A stretch of DNA of 64,000 nucleotides from Tridacna crocea (lineage: Eukaryota; Mollusca; Bivalvia; Cardiida; Cardiidae), in NCBI GenBank assembly GCA_943736015.1, contig OX031070.1, forward strand, positions 42,308,173 to 42,372,172. The letters run 5' to 3'. Positions 10,336-20,794 of this stretch are shown here, in pieces. The number at the start of each line of letters is the position of its first letter. Position 1 is the first letter of the stretch. A model generated the notes under the pieces. The model did no database searches and was not told where the DNA came from. It saw nothing but the letters and a program-made list of their open reading frames with translations. The position numbers were made by a program, and so were the translations under genes.

Positions 10336-10515
10336 TTAACCCTTTACCAAACAATTCCTGGTTTTTACGACCCTGAGATAGAAGCCTTTTGAAAACATCG
10401 TGGGAAAAGGAGAAAATGCTGGTAACCAGCATTTTTCTCGTTTTCCCTCTTTGTTTTTAAAAAGCCTTCTTTCCAAGAGTCGTGAGAAACCTGGGATTGT
10501 TTGGTAAAGGATTAA
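10336..10515. mobile_element. P1 MITE with two short arms
   Basis: TTAA lies at 10336-10339 and 10512-10515. Both flanks carry the short-arm type ('cctggtttttacgaccctg' and its inverse), making the whole 180 bp one imperfect palindrome. Confidence 0.65.
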
Positions 10516-10561
10516 GATGTGTTGGCTTCATAAAATGATCTTTTTTGGCTCTAAAAAGGTA

Positions 10562-10906
10562 AAAATTCATTATCTGCCGCTAGATGGCATTCTACAAGTA
10601 CACATCTATCTAACTTGGGCATTCTGGGTATAGAAGCGGAGTATTTTTTTCAAAATAATAACCATTACTTTGAATTTCAAATGAAATAAACGCTTACTCA
10701 ATAAAACGCTACCTGGTGCCATTCATTCAGCTATGATCGGCTAGCATATCTATGCCCCTGCCATTTATTAGATCAGCCCGTACATGCTTGGGTAGTGGGT
10801 TAAAAGCTTCGATATAGGCCCTACTTTTCCAAGGTGTACGGGGGATGGGCGATGCGTCATTGCAGACAGGTCGAAACTTCGAAGAATATGACATGCGCAG
10901 ACAACC
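10562..10906 (+). mobile_element. T7 copy, internally rearranged
   Basis: The T7 body is present at 10562-10740 and the right terminal repeat 'gaatatgacatgcgcagac' at 10881-10906. About 100 bp of unrelated sequence lies between them. Confidence 0.5.
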
Positions 10907-10907
10907 G

Positions 10908-10970
10908 ATAAAAAGCATTTTGGGAAGAGAAGAAAAGATGGTTACTAGCATTTTTCTCCTTTTTCAAAAT
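10908..10970. mobile_element. P1 hairpin relic
   Basis: 'aagcattttgggaagagaag' pairs with 'gcatttttctcctttttc'. Confidence 0.4.
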
Positions 10971-11117
10971 ACATGGAGGAAGGCAAACATTTTAAATTAT
11001 CACTTAAAAAATTCTGAGGTTTCAATTTGAAAAAAAAATGGATCGGGTAAATCCCTGATAGAGCTTGACGGAGGTTATTTAGTGTTCTTGCAGTCATTGC
11101 ACTATAAAAGAGATTTA

Positions 11118-11354
11118 AAACTCTTTACCAAACGACAAAGTTTTAAACTCTTCCAAATTGAAAGCGTTTGCAGACGACAGATAGATCTGGTTCAAATAAC
11201 AGAAAAGCTCATAGAAAGTATATTCGGAAACAACGTGGGAAAAGGAAAAAATGCTGTTTACCTGTATTTTCTTCTTTTCACACTTTTTTTTTAAAAAACT
11301 TTTCCTTCCTTCAGGGTCCTTAAAACTCCGAATTGTGTGGTAAAAAGGTTTAAT
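11118..11354. mobile_element. P1 MITE, diverged
   Basis: It runs from 'actctttaccaaacgac' to 'gtgtggtaaaaaggtttaa'. The hairpin arm GTGGGAAAAGGAAAAAATGC is present with a degraded partner. Confidence 0.55.
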
Positions 11355-11356
11355 CC

Positions 11357-11587
11357 TTAACTCTTAACCACACGATAAAATTTAAGACTTGTCCAAATTG
11401 AAAGCATTCGCAGACGACAAAATAAATGTGATTCAAAATTTGAAGCATGACTCTAGAAGATTAGAAAACATCGCGGGGAAAGGAGAAAATGCTGGTTACT
11501 AGCATTTTCTCCTTTTGCCACGATGTTTTCTGGAGACTTCTACCTCAGGGTCGTCGGAAGTCGTCATCATGTGATAAAGGGTTAGAT
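11357..11587. mobile_element. P1 MITE
   Basis: It runs from 'taactcttaaccacacgat' to 'gtgataaagggtta'. The hairpin around 'tgctggttactagca' is nearly intact. Confidence 0.65.
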
Positions 11588-11600
11588 TAAAAACAACGGC

Positions 11601-11806
11601 TTAATTCTTTCACGAAACCATTCCATGCTTTTTCTTTTTCGATCTTGAAGGAGAGAACAACTTTGGAAAACATCGTGGAAGAAGCAGCAACCGCTTATAA
11701 CATTTTCAACAGCATTTTCTACTGATTTCAGAGAGTTGGCCTACAACCGCCATTTCTGTCAGATTCGACTAGTCGTCTGCAAAATTATTTCAAGTCGGAC
11801 AAAACC
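11601..11806. mobile_element. P1 MITE relic
   Basis: The left terminus 'ttaattctttcacgaaacc' and the motif 'gtcgtctgcaaaat' survive. The hairpin is badly decayed. Confidence 0.4.
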
Positions 11807-12045
11807 TTAAACCTTTACCACACAATCCCAACTTTTGATGCCCCTAAGAAAGAAGCCTTTAGAAAACATTGTGGGAAAAGGAGAAAATGCTGGTAACCAG
11901 CATTTTCTCCTTTTCCCACAAGGTTTTCTACCCTACCCTATTCTTCGAATACATATTCCATCATTTGAGCCACGTTAGAATTGTCGTCTGCAAATGCTTT
12001 CAATTTGGACCAGTCTGAAATTTTTGTCGTTTGGCAAAGAGTTAA
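11807..12045. mobile_element. P1 MITE, complete
   Basis: TTAA lies at 11807-11810 and 12042-12045, with a perfect central hairpin. The terminal phrase 'cgtttggnanagagttaa' is repeated once more to 12069. Confidence 0.7.
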
Positions 12046-12144
12046 GCTTGTCGTTTGGTACAGAGTTAAACTATAACATGTGTATTGATTACAGCAGGAG
12101 TCAACGTACTGAAAGTGCAGTTTTTTTTTTTAATCTTTGGTCCA

Positions 12145-12475
12145 TGCTCTGGCAAAAGGGGGCTTAATGCATAATACTGGTTTCAAATCATCGCGTAATT
12201 ATGGGTTCATAAGAGCGACTTTTTTAAATTATCGACTTAATCATGAGGTAAAATGGTCGTTTGAAATACAAAAAATTGACCAAGAGCGAAAAGTATCGAC
12301 TCAGCCACTTTTTTAAATTAACGACTTAATCATGAGGTAGAATGGTCGTTTGAAATACTGAAAATTGACCAAGAGCGAAAAGTATCGGCCAAGGTCAGCC
12401 TGCGCAAACTGCGCAGGCTGACCTGAGTCGATACTTTTTCGCAGATGTATTAAGCTCCCTTTACAGTGTGCACGG
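12145..12475 (+). mobile_element. Q5 element with internal duplication
   Basis: It opens 'ggcaaaagggggcttaatgc' and closes 'gatgtattaagctcccttt'. A ~86-bp segment containing 'cgacttaatcatgaggta' occurs twice. A terminal hairpin ('gtcagcctgcgca / tgcgcaggctgac') lies at 12394-12425. Confidence 0.6.
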
Positions 12476-12569
12476 CTCTTTTCTATATTTTGTTTTTAAC
12501 TTTCATGCAGAAAGAAACGGGATTCAAGATATGGAAGAGTAGCAGGGTATTGCTTGTTTGGTGGAAATA

Positions 12570-12640
12570 AGCACTGACCTCCGCGATGTATGTTAAAAAA
12601 TGCTAAAAACGGCGTTAAGCACCATAAATTTAAAGTAAGA
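12570..12640 (+). mobile_element. SINE 3' tail
   Basis: 'acggcgttaagcaccataaa' is the SINE end. Its simple tail has apparently expanded into the large microsatellite that follows. Confidence 0.5.
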
Positions 12641-12653
12641 AAGAAAGAAAGAC

Positions 12654-12688
<35 letters not shown>

Positions 12689-12700
12689 ACTATACATACA

Positions 12701-12733
<33 letters not shown>

Positions 12734-13137
12734 GTGCATACATACATACATACATGCAAACAAACATACATGCATACATATATAAATACGGACAAACAAT
12801 CATACATACATATATACATATGTACAAACAATCATACATACATACATACATACATACATACATACGTGCAAACAATCATACATACATACGTACGTACAAA
12901 CAATCATACATAAATACGTACGTACAAACAATTATACATACATACATGCATCCATACATACATACATACAATCATACATACATACGTACGTACAAACAAT
13001 CATACATACATACATACATACATATGTACAAACATACAAACATAAATACATGCATACATATGTATACGTACAATCAATCATACATACATACATACATACA
13101 TACATACAAACATATACATACATACAAACAATCATAA
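12636..13137 (+). repeat. AAAG then CATA microsatellite
   Basis: An (AAAG)n block at about 12638-12687 is followed by about 440 bp of (CATA)n with scattered CAAA and CGTA variants. Frames on both strands here (poly Tyr-Ile-His or Cys-Met-Tyr-Val) are repeat artefacts. Confidence 0.9.
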
Positions 13138-13205
13138 AATAATACAAACAAACACATCAAAACCAATCCAACACTACAGAAGAAAACAAAGGCTCTTACA
13201 GACTG

Positions 13206-13260
13206 CATAAATCACGATCAGACTACATTCCACCATGCAGTCTGATCTTGAATCGACACC
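13206..13260. mobile_element. P2 hairpin relic
   Basis: 'cacgatcagactacattcc' pairs with 'gcagtctgatcttgaatcg'. Confidence 0.4.
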
Positions 13261-13537
13261 GAACCCTTTTTCCTTGAAGCATGTGAGGGTTTCAGTAGAC
13301 CGAAATACTGAAGTACATGTATTGGAAAGAGCTTGTGTTTGAAAATTTTGTTCTTGAAAGAAAAAGGAGAAAAAAAGATTATCTGCAGATTAGAATCCGT
13401 AATATTACAAAAGATCTGTGCAACGGAATCAACCGTTGACATATAGATCAATAGTATCTGACATGATTTGGCTTTTGAGGTAAGATTTTATCAAAACAAG
13501 TTAAGGGAAAATGTTTTTAAGCGAGTCTTTGTCGAGC

Positions 13538-13763
13538 TCAGCCCTTTCCCAAACAATCCCTGGTTTTCACGGGTCTGGAATAGTAAACTTTTGAAAACAT
13601 TGTGTGAAAAGGAGAAAATGCTGGTAACCAGCATTTTCTCCTTTTCCCACAATTTTTTCTACCCTATCATAGACAGAAATCATCTTTTCAGCAAGAGTTG
13701 AATTGTCTGCAAATGCTTTTAATTTGGTCTGGTCCAAAAGTTTGTTGTTTGGGACAGGGTAGT
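13538..13763. mobile_element. P1 MITE
   Basis: It begins 'gccctttcccaaacaatcc' and ends 'gtttgggacagggtag'. The hairpin is perfect apart from one arm change. Confidence 0.65.
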
Positions 13764-14120
13764 ATTTTTTTTTATCTTTTGACGAATTTGATAAAATTCT
13801 AAATACCAAAGAATGTCAGAATTTTTTTTATCGCATAATGATAATTCACAAATTCATAGATAAGAATATGCAAAACCATCTACCGACGCATTCGGGGTAA
13901 TATCCATAAAAACTCACTGACTTCCATGATATACGTACAACAATGACATCAAAAATGACGTCACACAATTCTTAGGCTATATCAAACGTATGTAAGATAA
14001 GAAAATTCGTACTGGGTATATTACACTGAAAACAAGGGAGGTTATGTGACAAACATAAATCCTGATTTGTATATTTACAAACCATTTTATTTTATTTTCA
14101 ATATCGTTATAATTTTAAGT
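13764..14120. other. No gene or known repeat seen
   Basis: AT-rich sequence without a plausible coding frame or a matched repeat. Confidence 0.35.
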
Positions 14121-14313
14121 AGGCTACCAAAGACTATGCGACCTGATTGGCTGAGACGGTCTGTGTAAACCAATCAGATAGCGCGTTTTGAAAATATTTA
14201 GAACTCAAAACAAAAATTTAGGCTACCAAAGACTAGGCAATCTGATTGGCTGAGACGGTCTGTGTAAACCAATCAGAGAGCGCGTTTTGAAAATATTTAG
14301 AACTCAAAACAAA
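14121..14313 (+). repeat. 99-bp direct tandem duplication
   Basis: Two units start 'aggctaccaaagact' at 14121 and 14220. Each contains an inverted pair 'ctgattggctgagac / aaccaatcag'. The units differ at only a few positions. Confidence 0.75.
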
Positions 14314-14761
14314 ACTTTAGATCTAATGTTGATTGCTTCATTGATACCTCTTCCTACTTATGGATCAAAAGTTTAAAAAAAAAAAAGATCCACACACACT
14401 ATTTAAATGTCTTTAAATAGAAAATATAGCGTAAACAAATATTGTATTAGAGAAAAAGACCCACTCACATTTCTTTCGGTGTTTTATTCAAATTCCAAAA
14501 CGGTGTACATGTATTATTATTCTGTTTTGTAAATAAAGCATTCAATCCATTCAAACCATCTACACAAACCCGACCACAAATACTTCTGATTGAATTTTCA
14601 AGTTGTAAAGGCGTTTCATTCCTCAAGTCAAATGTTCGGTGCAAGACAGTAATAACTAGATATCGTAAAGCGATAATTACGGTAGTTTTGCTCTGCGATA
14701 GCCCTCCAAAATTTTTAATGATTAAGATTTATACCTTTGGCCTTAAAAATCCGATTTTGGA
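14314..14761. other. No gene or known repeat seen
   Basis: AT-rich sequence with an A-run near 14376 and no coding frame. Confidence 0.35.
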
Positions 14762-14990
14762 TTAACTGTTTAGCGGACGACAAAGTTTTGGGCATGTCCA
14801 AATTGAAAGCATTTGCAGACGACAAAATAAAGGTGTTTAAAAAAAAAGAAATTTGTTCTGGGAAGGGTAGAAAACACTGTGGGAAAAGGAGAAAATGCTG
14901 GTTTCCAGCATTTTCTCCTTTTACAATAGTGTTTTCAAAAAGCTTCTTTCTTAGGGGCGTCAAAAGTAGGGATTGTGTGGTAATGGGTTT
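14762..14990. mobile_element. P1 MITE
   Basis: Long arm with 'gcatttgcagacgacaaaat', hairpin around 'tgctggtttccagca', and short-arm end 'gtgtggtaatgggttt'. The TTAA edges are mutated. Confidence 0.6.
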
Positions 14991-15172
14991 ACTGTTTAGC
15001 GGACGACAAAATTTTGGGCCTGTCCAAGTTGAAAGGATTTGCAGACGACAAATTAAATAGATCTATGGCTCAAACGATAATGTTTTTTTTTTCTTCTAAA
15101 AGAGTATGAAATATTTTGGAAAAAGAGAAAAAAAAAAAAATACTGATTGCGAGCATTTTCTCCACTACCCAC
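14991..15172. mobile_element. P1 MITE truncated by a SINE
   Basis: It repeats the long arm of the previous copy ('tgtttagcggacgacaaaat') and reaches the hairpin, then stops where the SINE begins. Confidence 0.5.
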
Positions 15173-15415
15173 AGCCCAGCCGGTTGGCTCATATGTTCGC
15201 ATATCTAACTTGTGACCTCCGGTTCGATAATTGGTTGCAGCGAACTTTCTTACCGCCAATTTTTCGCCTCTCACATCATGAGGGAAAAGTAGCCAGTGGC
15301 TTTGGAAAGAAAGTTGTGTCAGTACTGGTGTGATAAAGCCAGGAAACACATGGGTGAGTCACTGACCGTCATGATATTACCTAAGCTGTAAAAATGGCGT
15401 TAAACTCCAATGCAA
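15173..15415 (+). mobile_element. SINE copy
   Basis: 'cggttggctcatatgttcgc' and B box 'ccggttcgataat' form a diverged tRNA-like head. The body ('gtagccagtggctttggaaa') and the end 'aatggcgttaaactcc' follow. Confidence 0.65.
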
Positions 15416-15499
15416 TACCAATTTCTTTTAGCCACATTTTTTTCAAAAGCTACTTCTATCAGGATTTTTTTAAAAATGGTGAATATCTGGCAAAGTATT

Positions 15500-15665
15500 T
15501 ACAAAAGACAGTCACGTGGTTTTAAAGAATCTGGTGAAGAGGACATTTGAAAACAGTGTGGGAAAAGGAGAAAATGCTGGTACCAGCTTTTTCTCCTTTT
15601 CCCACACTGTTATCAAAACAGTGTCTTCCCCTGGATTAATAAAAAGCAGGATTGATTGGTTTAGC
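15500..15665. mobile_element. P1-like MITE
   Basis: The hairpin 'gtgtgggaaaaggagaaaat' and partner 'ttctccttttcccacac' are nearly perfect. The flanking arms are of a diverged type ending 'ttgattggttta'. Confidence 0.5.
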
Positions 15666-15833
15666 ACATTACTCAAGCGAAAGAAATTTGCATAAGATAA
15701 ATCCTTTCCCATCCTGTCTAACAATTAAGACGAATATCTGTAAATGGCAACGTTTTATGTATTATCGTCAGCAAATCTCAATTTCCCTTGCAAATTTTGA
15801 GTAGTATATTCGTTTCTTTTATTTATAAGTTTT

Positions 15834-16489
15834 GCTCTGGAAAGAGGGGGCTTAATGCATCTCCGTGAGGCATGATACCAGGCCTTCTTGGCAAGCCAAG
15901 GCAGACGATTCACTACGCTACTTTACCCTTGGCGACCCTTGGATCGAGCTTGATTTTTACATTCCCCCGATACGCTTTTTCATTGGATGCAGCCAGCTCC
16001 AACTGCAACGAATGAAATCGCTCGTAGCATTTCAATGATGATAAAAATAGAATAGAAGGTAAACATGGAAACCCACGCGGATGTCTGCTTATCACTTTAT
16101 GTTGAATAATTGTATTCGTAAGCGGTTTGTAAAACGCTATTTCATTGGCTTTCAGAAATATTATGTAAAGGGGGGTAATAACCGGCATCCAACAGACGGC
16201 GCATCGCAGGAATCTCGAAATCGGGCACAATCAGCCAAGGTAAGATCCACGTAGTGATCGTAACCTTGGCTCACGAAGATGGATACCAGGCAGGTCATGA
16301 CATAATCAGAGATCACATAAAATCCACGTAGTGTAATGAATGAATCCTGAGGAAGAGTGGTCCTTGGACATACAGAAAATTAACCAACAGCGAAAAGTTT
16401 CGACCCAGGTCAGCCTGCGCGGATGGCGCAGGCTGACCTTGGTCGATACCTTTCGCAGATGCTTTAATCCCTCCTTTTCACAGAAAATG
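15834..16489 (+). mobile_element. Q5 element interrupted by M8
   Basis: It opens 'gagggggcttaatgcatctc' and closes 'gcagatgctttaatccctcc'. A hairpin 'aggtcagcctgcgc / gcgcaggctgacct' lies at 16411-16440. The M8 element at 15884-16281 sits inside with a target-site duplication. Confidence 0.65.
15884..16281. mobile_element. M8 element, Mutator-like MITE
   Basis: It is flanked by the direct repeat GATACCAGGC at 15874-15883 and 16282-16291. The ends are imperfect inverted repeats around 'aagccaaggcagacgattc' and its partner. A second copy at 32068-32469 has its own 9-bp duplication. A 9-10 bp target duplication is typical of Mutator-like elements. No transposase is encoded. Confidence 0.7.
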
Positions 16490-16594
16490 TCTCAATTTAT
16501 TCATTAAAAGATATTTATTGTTTCATATCATTGTAAACAACAGGCTTCTTTCTATAATCGCGGGTATAAAAGTAGTTCGACAGAAGAAAATAGT

Positions 16595-16832
16595 GTTAAC
16601 AATATGGCGTTGGGCGTGGCAAAGGACTACTTTTTTATTGCAGAATTGAGATAAAAAAAGTATAATAAAATCTGACCATCCTGCTATCCTACATATGTTC
16701 TGAACCTTCTGAACAGTTTTAATAATACGGCGTTGGGCGTGGCCAAGGACTACTTTTTTATTGCAGAATTGAGATAAAATGTATAATAAAATCTGACCAT
16801 ACTGCTATCCTATATTTGTTCTGAACCTTCAC
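16595..16832 (+). repeat. 123-bp direct tandem duplication
   Basis: 'ggcgttgggcgtggc' recurs at 16606 and 16729, followed in both by 'actacttttttattgcagaa' and 'ctgctatcct'. The second unit is the SINE insertion site. Confidence 0.7.
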
Positions 16833-17168
16833 GCTGAGGCTCGGTACCCCAGTCGGTAGCATACAGGACTTTAGAACAGGAGTTCGTGAGTTCGATCCCC
16901 GGTTCGGCCAATTTCTTTCCGAGGATTGATGATAGTCATTGCGGAAAGATTCATTCCTCTCTCACCGCTGATCGTTGTTTCGACAATGGTAATGTGGGAA
17001 AGCAGCCAGTGGCTGGGAAAGAATATTGTACGGAGTACTGGTGACAGAAACTCCTGGAAAGTGTGGAAACGTGCACTGGCCGCCGTGATATAACAGAAAT
17101 GTTTAAAACGGCATTAAACACCATACAAACAATCAATCAATCAATTAATCAATCAATCAATCAATCAA
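16833..17168 (+). mobile_element. SINE, complete, with target-site duplication
   Basis: A perfect 13-bp direct repeat TCTGAACCTTCAC occurs at 16820-16832 and 17169-17181. Between them are an A-box region 'gtaccccagtcggtagc', B box 'gagttcgatcccc' and body, then 'acggcattaaacaccatac' and a CAAT tail. Such a duplication is the signature of LINE-mediated retrotransposition. It is the best-preserved SINE here. Confidence 0.85.
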
Positions 17169-17181
17169 TCTGAACCTTCAC

Positions 17182-17397
17182 CAATTAGACCCGTATTTTG
17201 ACATCCCCTTAGGTAGAAGATTTGTGAAAACATTGTGAGAAAAGCAGAACATGTTGCTAACAAACATTTGTCCAATCCACAAATGTTTTTATCGTATCAG
17301 AAACAAATCCCTGTCGTTGCAGTCCCATTTGATTTGTCGTTTGCAAATGCTTTCAATTTGGACTGGCCGAAAATGTCGTCGTTTGTGAAAGCGTGAA
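17182..17397. mobile_element. P1 MITE relic
   Basis: A degraded hairpin ('gtgagaaaagcagaacatg') is followed by the long-arm motif 'gtttgcaaatgctttcaatt'. Confidence 0.45.
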
Positions 17398-17409
17398 TGG
17401 TATTACTTT

Positions 17410-17792
17410 TTAAGGTAAGACCTGTGTAATGGAAGACAGCTATTTCCACTAAAATGGCATCCTGCAAAATTAGCTATAATTAAAAATGTGTATTAATGAA
17501 CTACTTTCACCGATTCATTTTTTTCCATTTTTTCCTTCTTTAAATTACCATTTATAGATTTAAAACCGCTATATATTCTCAATTCCAAAAGAGATAATAA
17601 TTACCTCCCTTCTCAGAAAACTAACAAAAATATCAAAAAATAATTTCAAGATAGACATAAACGGAATTTCTGATTCGTTAGAAATGTGCAAAAATATTAT
17701 ATCTGCATAAATCCTTATTATCCTTATTTATCCACCAATTAGAATTTTTGCCCCGTGTTCACCGGAAGTGCATTACACAGGTCTTACCTTAA
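17410..17792 (+). mobile_element. P3 element, TTAA-flanked, complete
   Basis: TTAA lies at 17410-17413 and 17789-17792. Inside, GGTAAGACCTGTGTAATG is exactly inverted at the other end. The 383-bp body encodes nothing. A second copy is at 21167-21538. It is a non-autonomous element with a piggyBac-type target. Confidence 0.8.
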
Positions 17793-17832
17793 TACAACTG
17801 GCTCAATGGGAATAGAGTTGGACTTCAAAATA

Positions 17833-18169
17833 ATTATACTGCAAAGAAATTTCTCCTGATCTGATTGGTTCAAATGCCGGGAACATATATCATGTACCCT
17901 AGGAAAAACCACGTAAAGCCAGTTTCCCTTTTGAGTGCCCCGTAAACATCACTACACGTGCATAACAACATCCAAAATGGTGGCGTTGATCGATCACCAG
18001 ACTGCACCTTTATGCACCAAACTGCACGTTTTAGTGACGTCAGTTTGCAGTGACGTCAGTTTTCATGGAATTGGGGCATTCAGATGGGAATTTCTGTTTC
18101 GTCAGCATACTCGATTTGTGAGAAACTTCGCTTAACGCGCTTTGAAAAGGTAAAACTTTGCAGTATAAT
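17833..18169. mobile_element. Small DNA transposon with 14-bp TIRs
   Basis: ATTATACTGCAAAG at 17833 is exactly inverted as CTTTGCAGTATAAT at 18156-18169. A frame inside (17935-18135) has no recognisable product. The family is not recognised. Confidence 0.5.
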
Positions 18170-18175
18170 AAATTC

Positions 18176-18310
18176 GTTGTACGGTCAGCTGGCAGGGGAC
18201 TTGGAAACTTGTTCATGGCTGTGGTGAATCATGTCGCCACGGCTCGGGGCGACATGATTCACCACAGCCGTGAACGAGTTTCCAAATCCCCTGCCACCTG
18301 ACCGGACAAC
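18176..18310. repeat. Long hairpin, 63-bp arms
   Basis: Arms 18176-18238 and 18248-18310 pair over 63 positions with about six mismatches and a 9-nt loop. It sits six bases from the right terminal repeat of the preceding small transposon. Confidence 0.8.
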
Positions 18311-18417
18311 TTATAATGTTAAGGATAGGACATGCTAATTCGGATTCCTGTAACATCGGCTTTCATCGCCAAAAAACGTAAGGATTCGGCAAAGACTCTC
18401 GGGTAATCCATAATCCA

Positions 18418-18525
18418 TGGTTACCAGCACTTGCTCCTTTTCCCACCATGTTTTCGAAATCCATCTTTCTCGAGATTCTTCTCAAGATTCTTCTGAAGAT
18501 TCGGGAATGTGTGATAAGGGGTTAA
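18418..18525. mobile_element. P1 MITE fragment
   Basis: Half a hairpin ('ttgctccttttcccaccatg') and a short arm ending 'gtgtgataaggggttaa' survive. Confidence 0.45.
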
Positions 18526-19069
18526 AATAGGGGCTTCGTTTGGTAGTCCTGTCACCCCTAATGCCGTAAACTTTCCTAAACCTCCGAACATTGTGGGAAA
18601 AAGGGTCTGTGGATCAATCCTGTTAAACATGAACTTTACAACAAATATGATCATTGAATTATACATGTATACTTCTTTCGTACATTTCTATATTCATCCT
18701 TTGTTTAAAACCATAACATATTCAATCGTGTGTTTATAGGCCGGTTTTGTTTCAAACTTTGATTATTACAATAAGATAATTATATTTGGGTTTTTTGCCA
18801 AACCGAATTTTGTGGTAGTTTACACAAACATCATCACACGCTTACTGTAATACCTCAACGTTCATCGGAGAGATTATCAGAGATCTCTAACAGGGGTGAA
18901 TTTAAAAGGCAGACTGCCACAGATTTTGCTGTCTAAATCCATTTTTCTTTGGCAATTGTTACGGCACTCCTTATTGTCGGATACCTTTCCCTTTTTCGGC
19001 GAATATTTCCCCATATTAACCACAAGTTGATGGAATAAACTCTATACCTTTTTGCAGCAGATCGATTCG
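18526..19069. other. No gene or known repeat seen
   Basis: AT-rich sequence. A short P1-like piece 'ccgaacattgtgggaaaaag' lies near 18585. No coding frame is supported. Confidence 0.35.
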
Positions 19070-19176
19070 TACCCTTTCGTAGTCGGTAGCATACACGACT
19101 TTAAAGAAGGAGTTGAATCCTTAGCTCAGTTCAGCTAATTTTTGTAGGAGAATTGTTGATAGTCATTGCGATACGA
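19070..19176 (+). mobile_element. SINE head fragment
   Basis: 'gtagtcggtagcatacacga' and 'gttgatagtcattgcgatac' match the head and start of body of the main SINE. The rest is lost at the adjoining simple repeat. Confidence 0.5.
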
Positions 19177-19194
19177 ATTACTCTTGGAACATGA

Positions 19195-19335
19195 AACATC
19201 TTCTTCTTGTTGTTATGATTCTTCATTTTGTTGTTGTTGTTGTTGTGGTGGTGGTGGTGGTGGTGATGGTGATGGTGGTGGTGATGGTTCTTCTTCATTT
19301 CATTTTCTTCTTCTTCTTTTTCATCTTCGTATTCT
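19195..19335 (+). repeat. TTC / GTT / GGT simple repeats
   Basis: Runs of TTC, GTT, GGT and GAT triplets. The Cys- and Gly-rich frames across it are artefacts. Confidence 0.85.
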
Positions 19336-19453
19336 TCTTCTCTGTCCGATTATGGCTCCTTGAAGCTTCTTTCCCAAGGAAATTGTTAAGCTTTAACAGT
19401 TAGTAATACAGGAAAACCCTCTTTTCCTGTCCTTCCCTTTACTGATATGAACA

Positions 19454-19779
19454 GATTGATTGATTGTATGGTGTTCAACGCTGTTTTTAACATTATTTCA
19501 GTTATATAGCGGCGGCCAGTGCACCTATCCATGCGTTCCTGGAGTTTCTTTTATTACATTTTTATTCGCAAAATTTTGTTTCCAAGCCATTGGTTGCTTT
19601 CCCACATGATAATCGTCGAAACAGTGGTCAGCGGTGGGAGTAGAATGGATCCTGTCGCAGTGACTATCATCAATCCTCGGAAAGAAATTGGCCGATGCAG
19701 GGGTCGTAGCCAGGGGTCGAACCCTGGACCCCCTGTTCACAGTCTTTCACGCTACCGGCTGAGCTACCGGCTTCGAGGC
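19454..19779 (-). mobile_element. SINE, full length
   Basis: On the minus strand the head shows 'ggtagctcagccggtagcg' (A box) and 'agggttcgacccc' (B box). The body ends at 'cgttgaacaccatac' and an AATC tail at 19454. A short duplication 'gggtcgtagcca' lies after the B box. Confidence 0.75.
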
Positions 19780-19888
19780 TTGCTGTTATGAAGACAATTG
19801 CGAAAAGAGGGCGAAGGAACTTAAATTCCAAATCAAAACAGAAAAGTTTGCAAATGATGCGTAAATTTTACCCTGAGCAGCAGAAATA

Positions 19889-19973
19889 ATATCGTCGGTT
19901 TGCTTCCAAAACCCCGTAACTACAGCTTGAAACAAGCTGTAGTTACGAGGTTTTAGAAACAAACCGACGATAT
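19889..19973. repeat. Hairpin, 41-bp arms, 3-nt loop
   Basis: Arms 19889-19929 and 19933-19973 pair with three mismatches. The loop is AAA. A Q5-like phrase 'aaaaaggggcttaatgtatc' follows at about 20004. Confidence 0.8.
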
Positions 19974-20032
19974 ACGATGTAATTATGAGCCATGTCCTTC
20001 GAAAAAGGGGCTTAATGTATCTGCGAAAAATT

Positions 20033-20352
20033 GGTTGGCTGGTTGATTGATTGATTTACTGATTGATTAAGTGATTGATAGTATGGTGTTTAACGCCGAT
20101 TTCAACTTCATGTCAGTTATATCGCGTTAACTGGTGCACCTATCCGTGCTTTTCCGAAGTTTCTGTTACCAGTCACTTTCACAAAATTCTCTCTAAACCT
20201 CTGCCTAGTTTTCCAACATAATCGTCTTCGGAATAACAATCAACGCTTAGAAAGGATTAAATGTCCCATTGTCCACCATCAGTATTCGAAAAGCAATCGG
20301 CCAAGCCCCAGCTTCAAACCTGCTACCACCTAGTCACAAGTCTGTACATTTC
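20033..20352 (-). mobile_element. SINE, diverged
   Basis: On the minus strand it ends 'ggcgttaaacaccatac' plus an AATC tail. The tRNA-like head near 20320-20352 has lost a clear B box. Confidence 0.6.
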
Positions 20353-20794
20353 CGACTGCACTGCCGATCTTAGTACTTTTTTAGCATTTTTTATCGCGTC
20401 AAAAAAAATCATTTCACTTACTGTATACGTAGATATTTAAATAGGCGTCTCGAAAAACTTTTTCATTACGAACACTTTGCGTGAAGAAATGTTTGCGAAA
20501 TCAATACGCTCCCTAATTGTTGGTAAAAATACGCGAACAGAAATGTTAACGAATTTTTCAAATTCGCGAAAACGCGAAAATTTCCACGTCGCCAAAATTT
20601 CAACGCATACAAAATTTAACAGAATAAGGGTTAAACGGGGCGTTTATTGTAGGTAATAGGTCAATCGGTTGGGTAAATAAAATAGAATGATCTTTAATTT
20701 GATCTTGTGTAAATATTGATGTATGGGGGCACTTTCATTGACAGTCCTCAATGTCCGATAAAAAAATGTAAGAATTAAGCTTTGAGGGCGAGTT
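20353..20794. other. No gene or known repeat seen
   Basis: AT-rich stretch with several 'cgcgaaaa' and 'aatttt' phrases near 20520-20600. No coding frame is supported. Confidence 0.35.

Noticed and set aside
12496-13147. Tyr/Ile/His-rich and Cys/Met/Val-rich frames on both strands
   Set aside because: They are translations of the CATA and AAAG microsatellite.
19166-19403. Cys/Gly-rich and Val-rich short frames
   Set aside because: They are produced by GTT and GGT triplet repeats.
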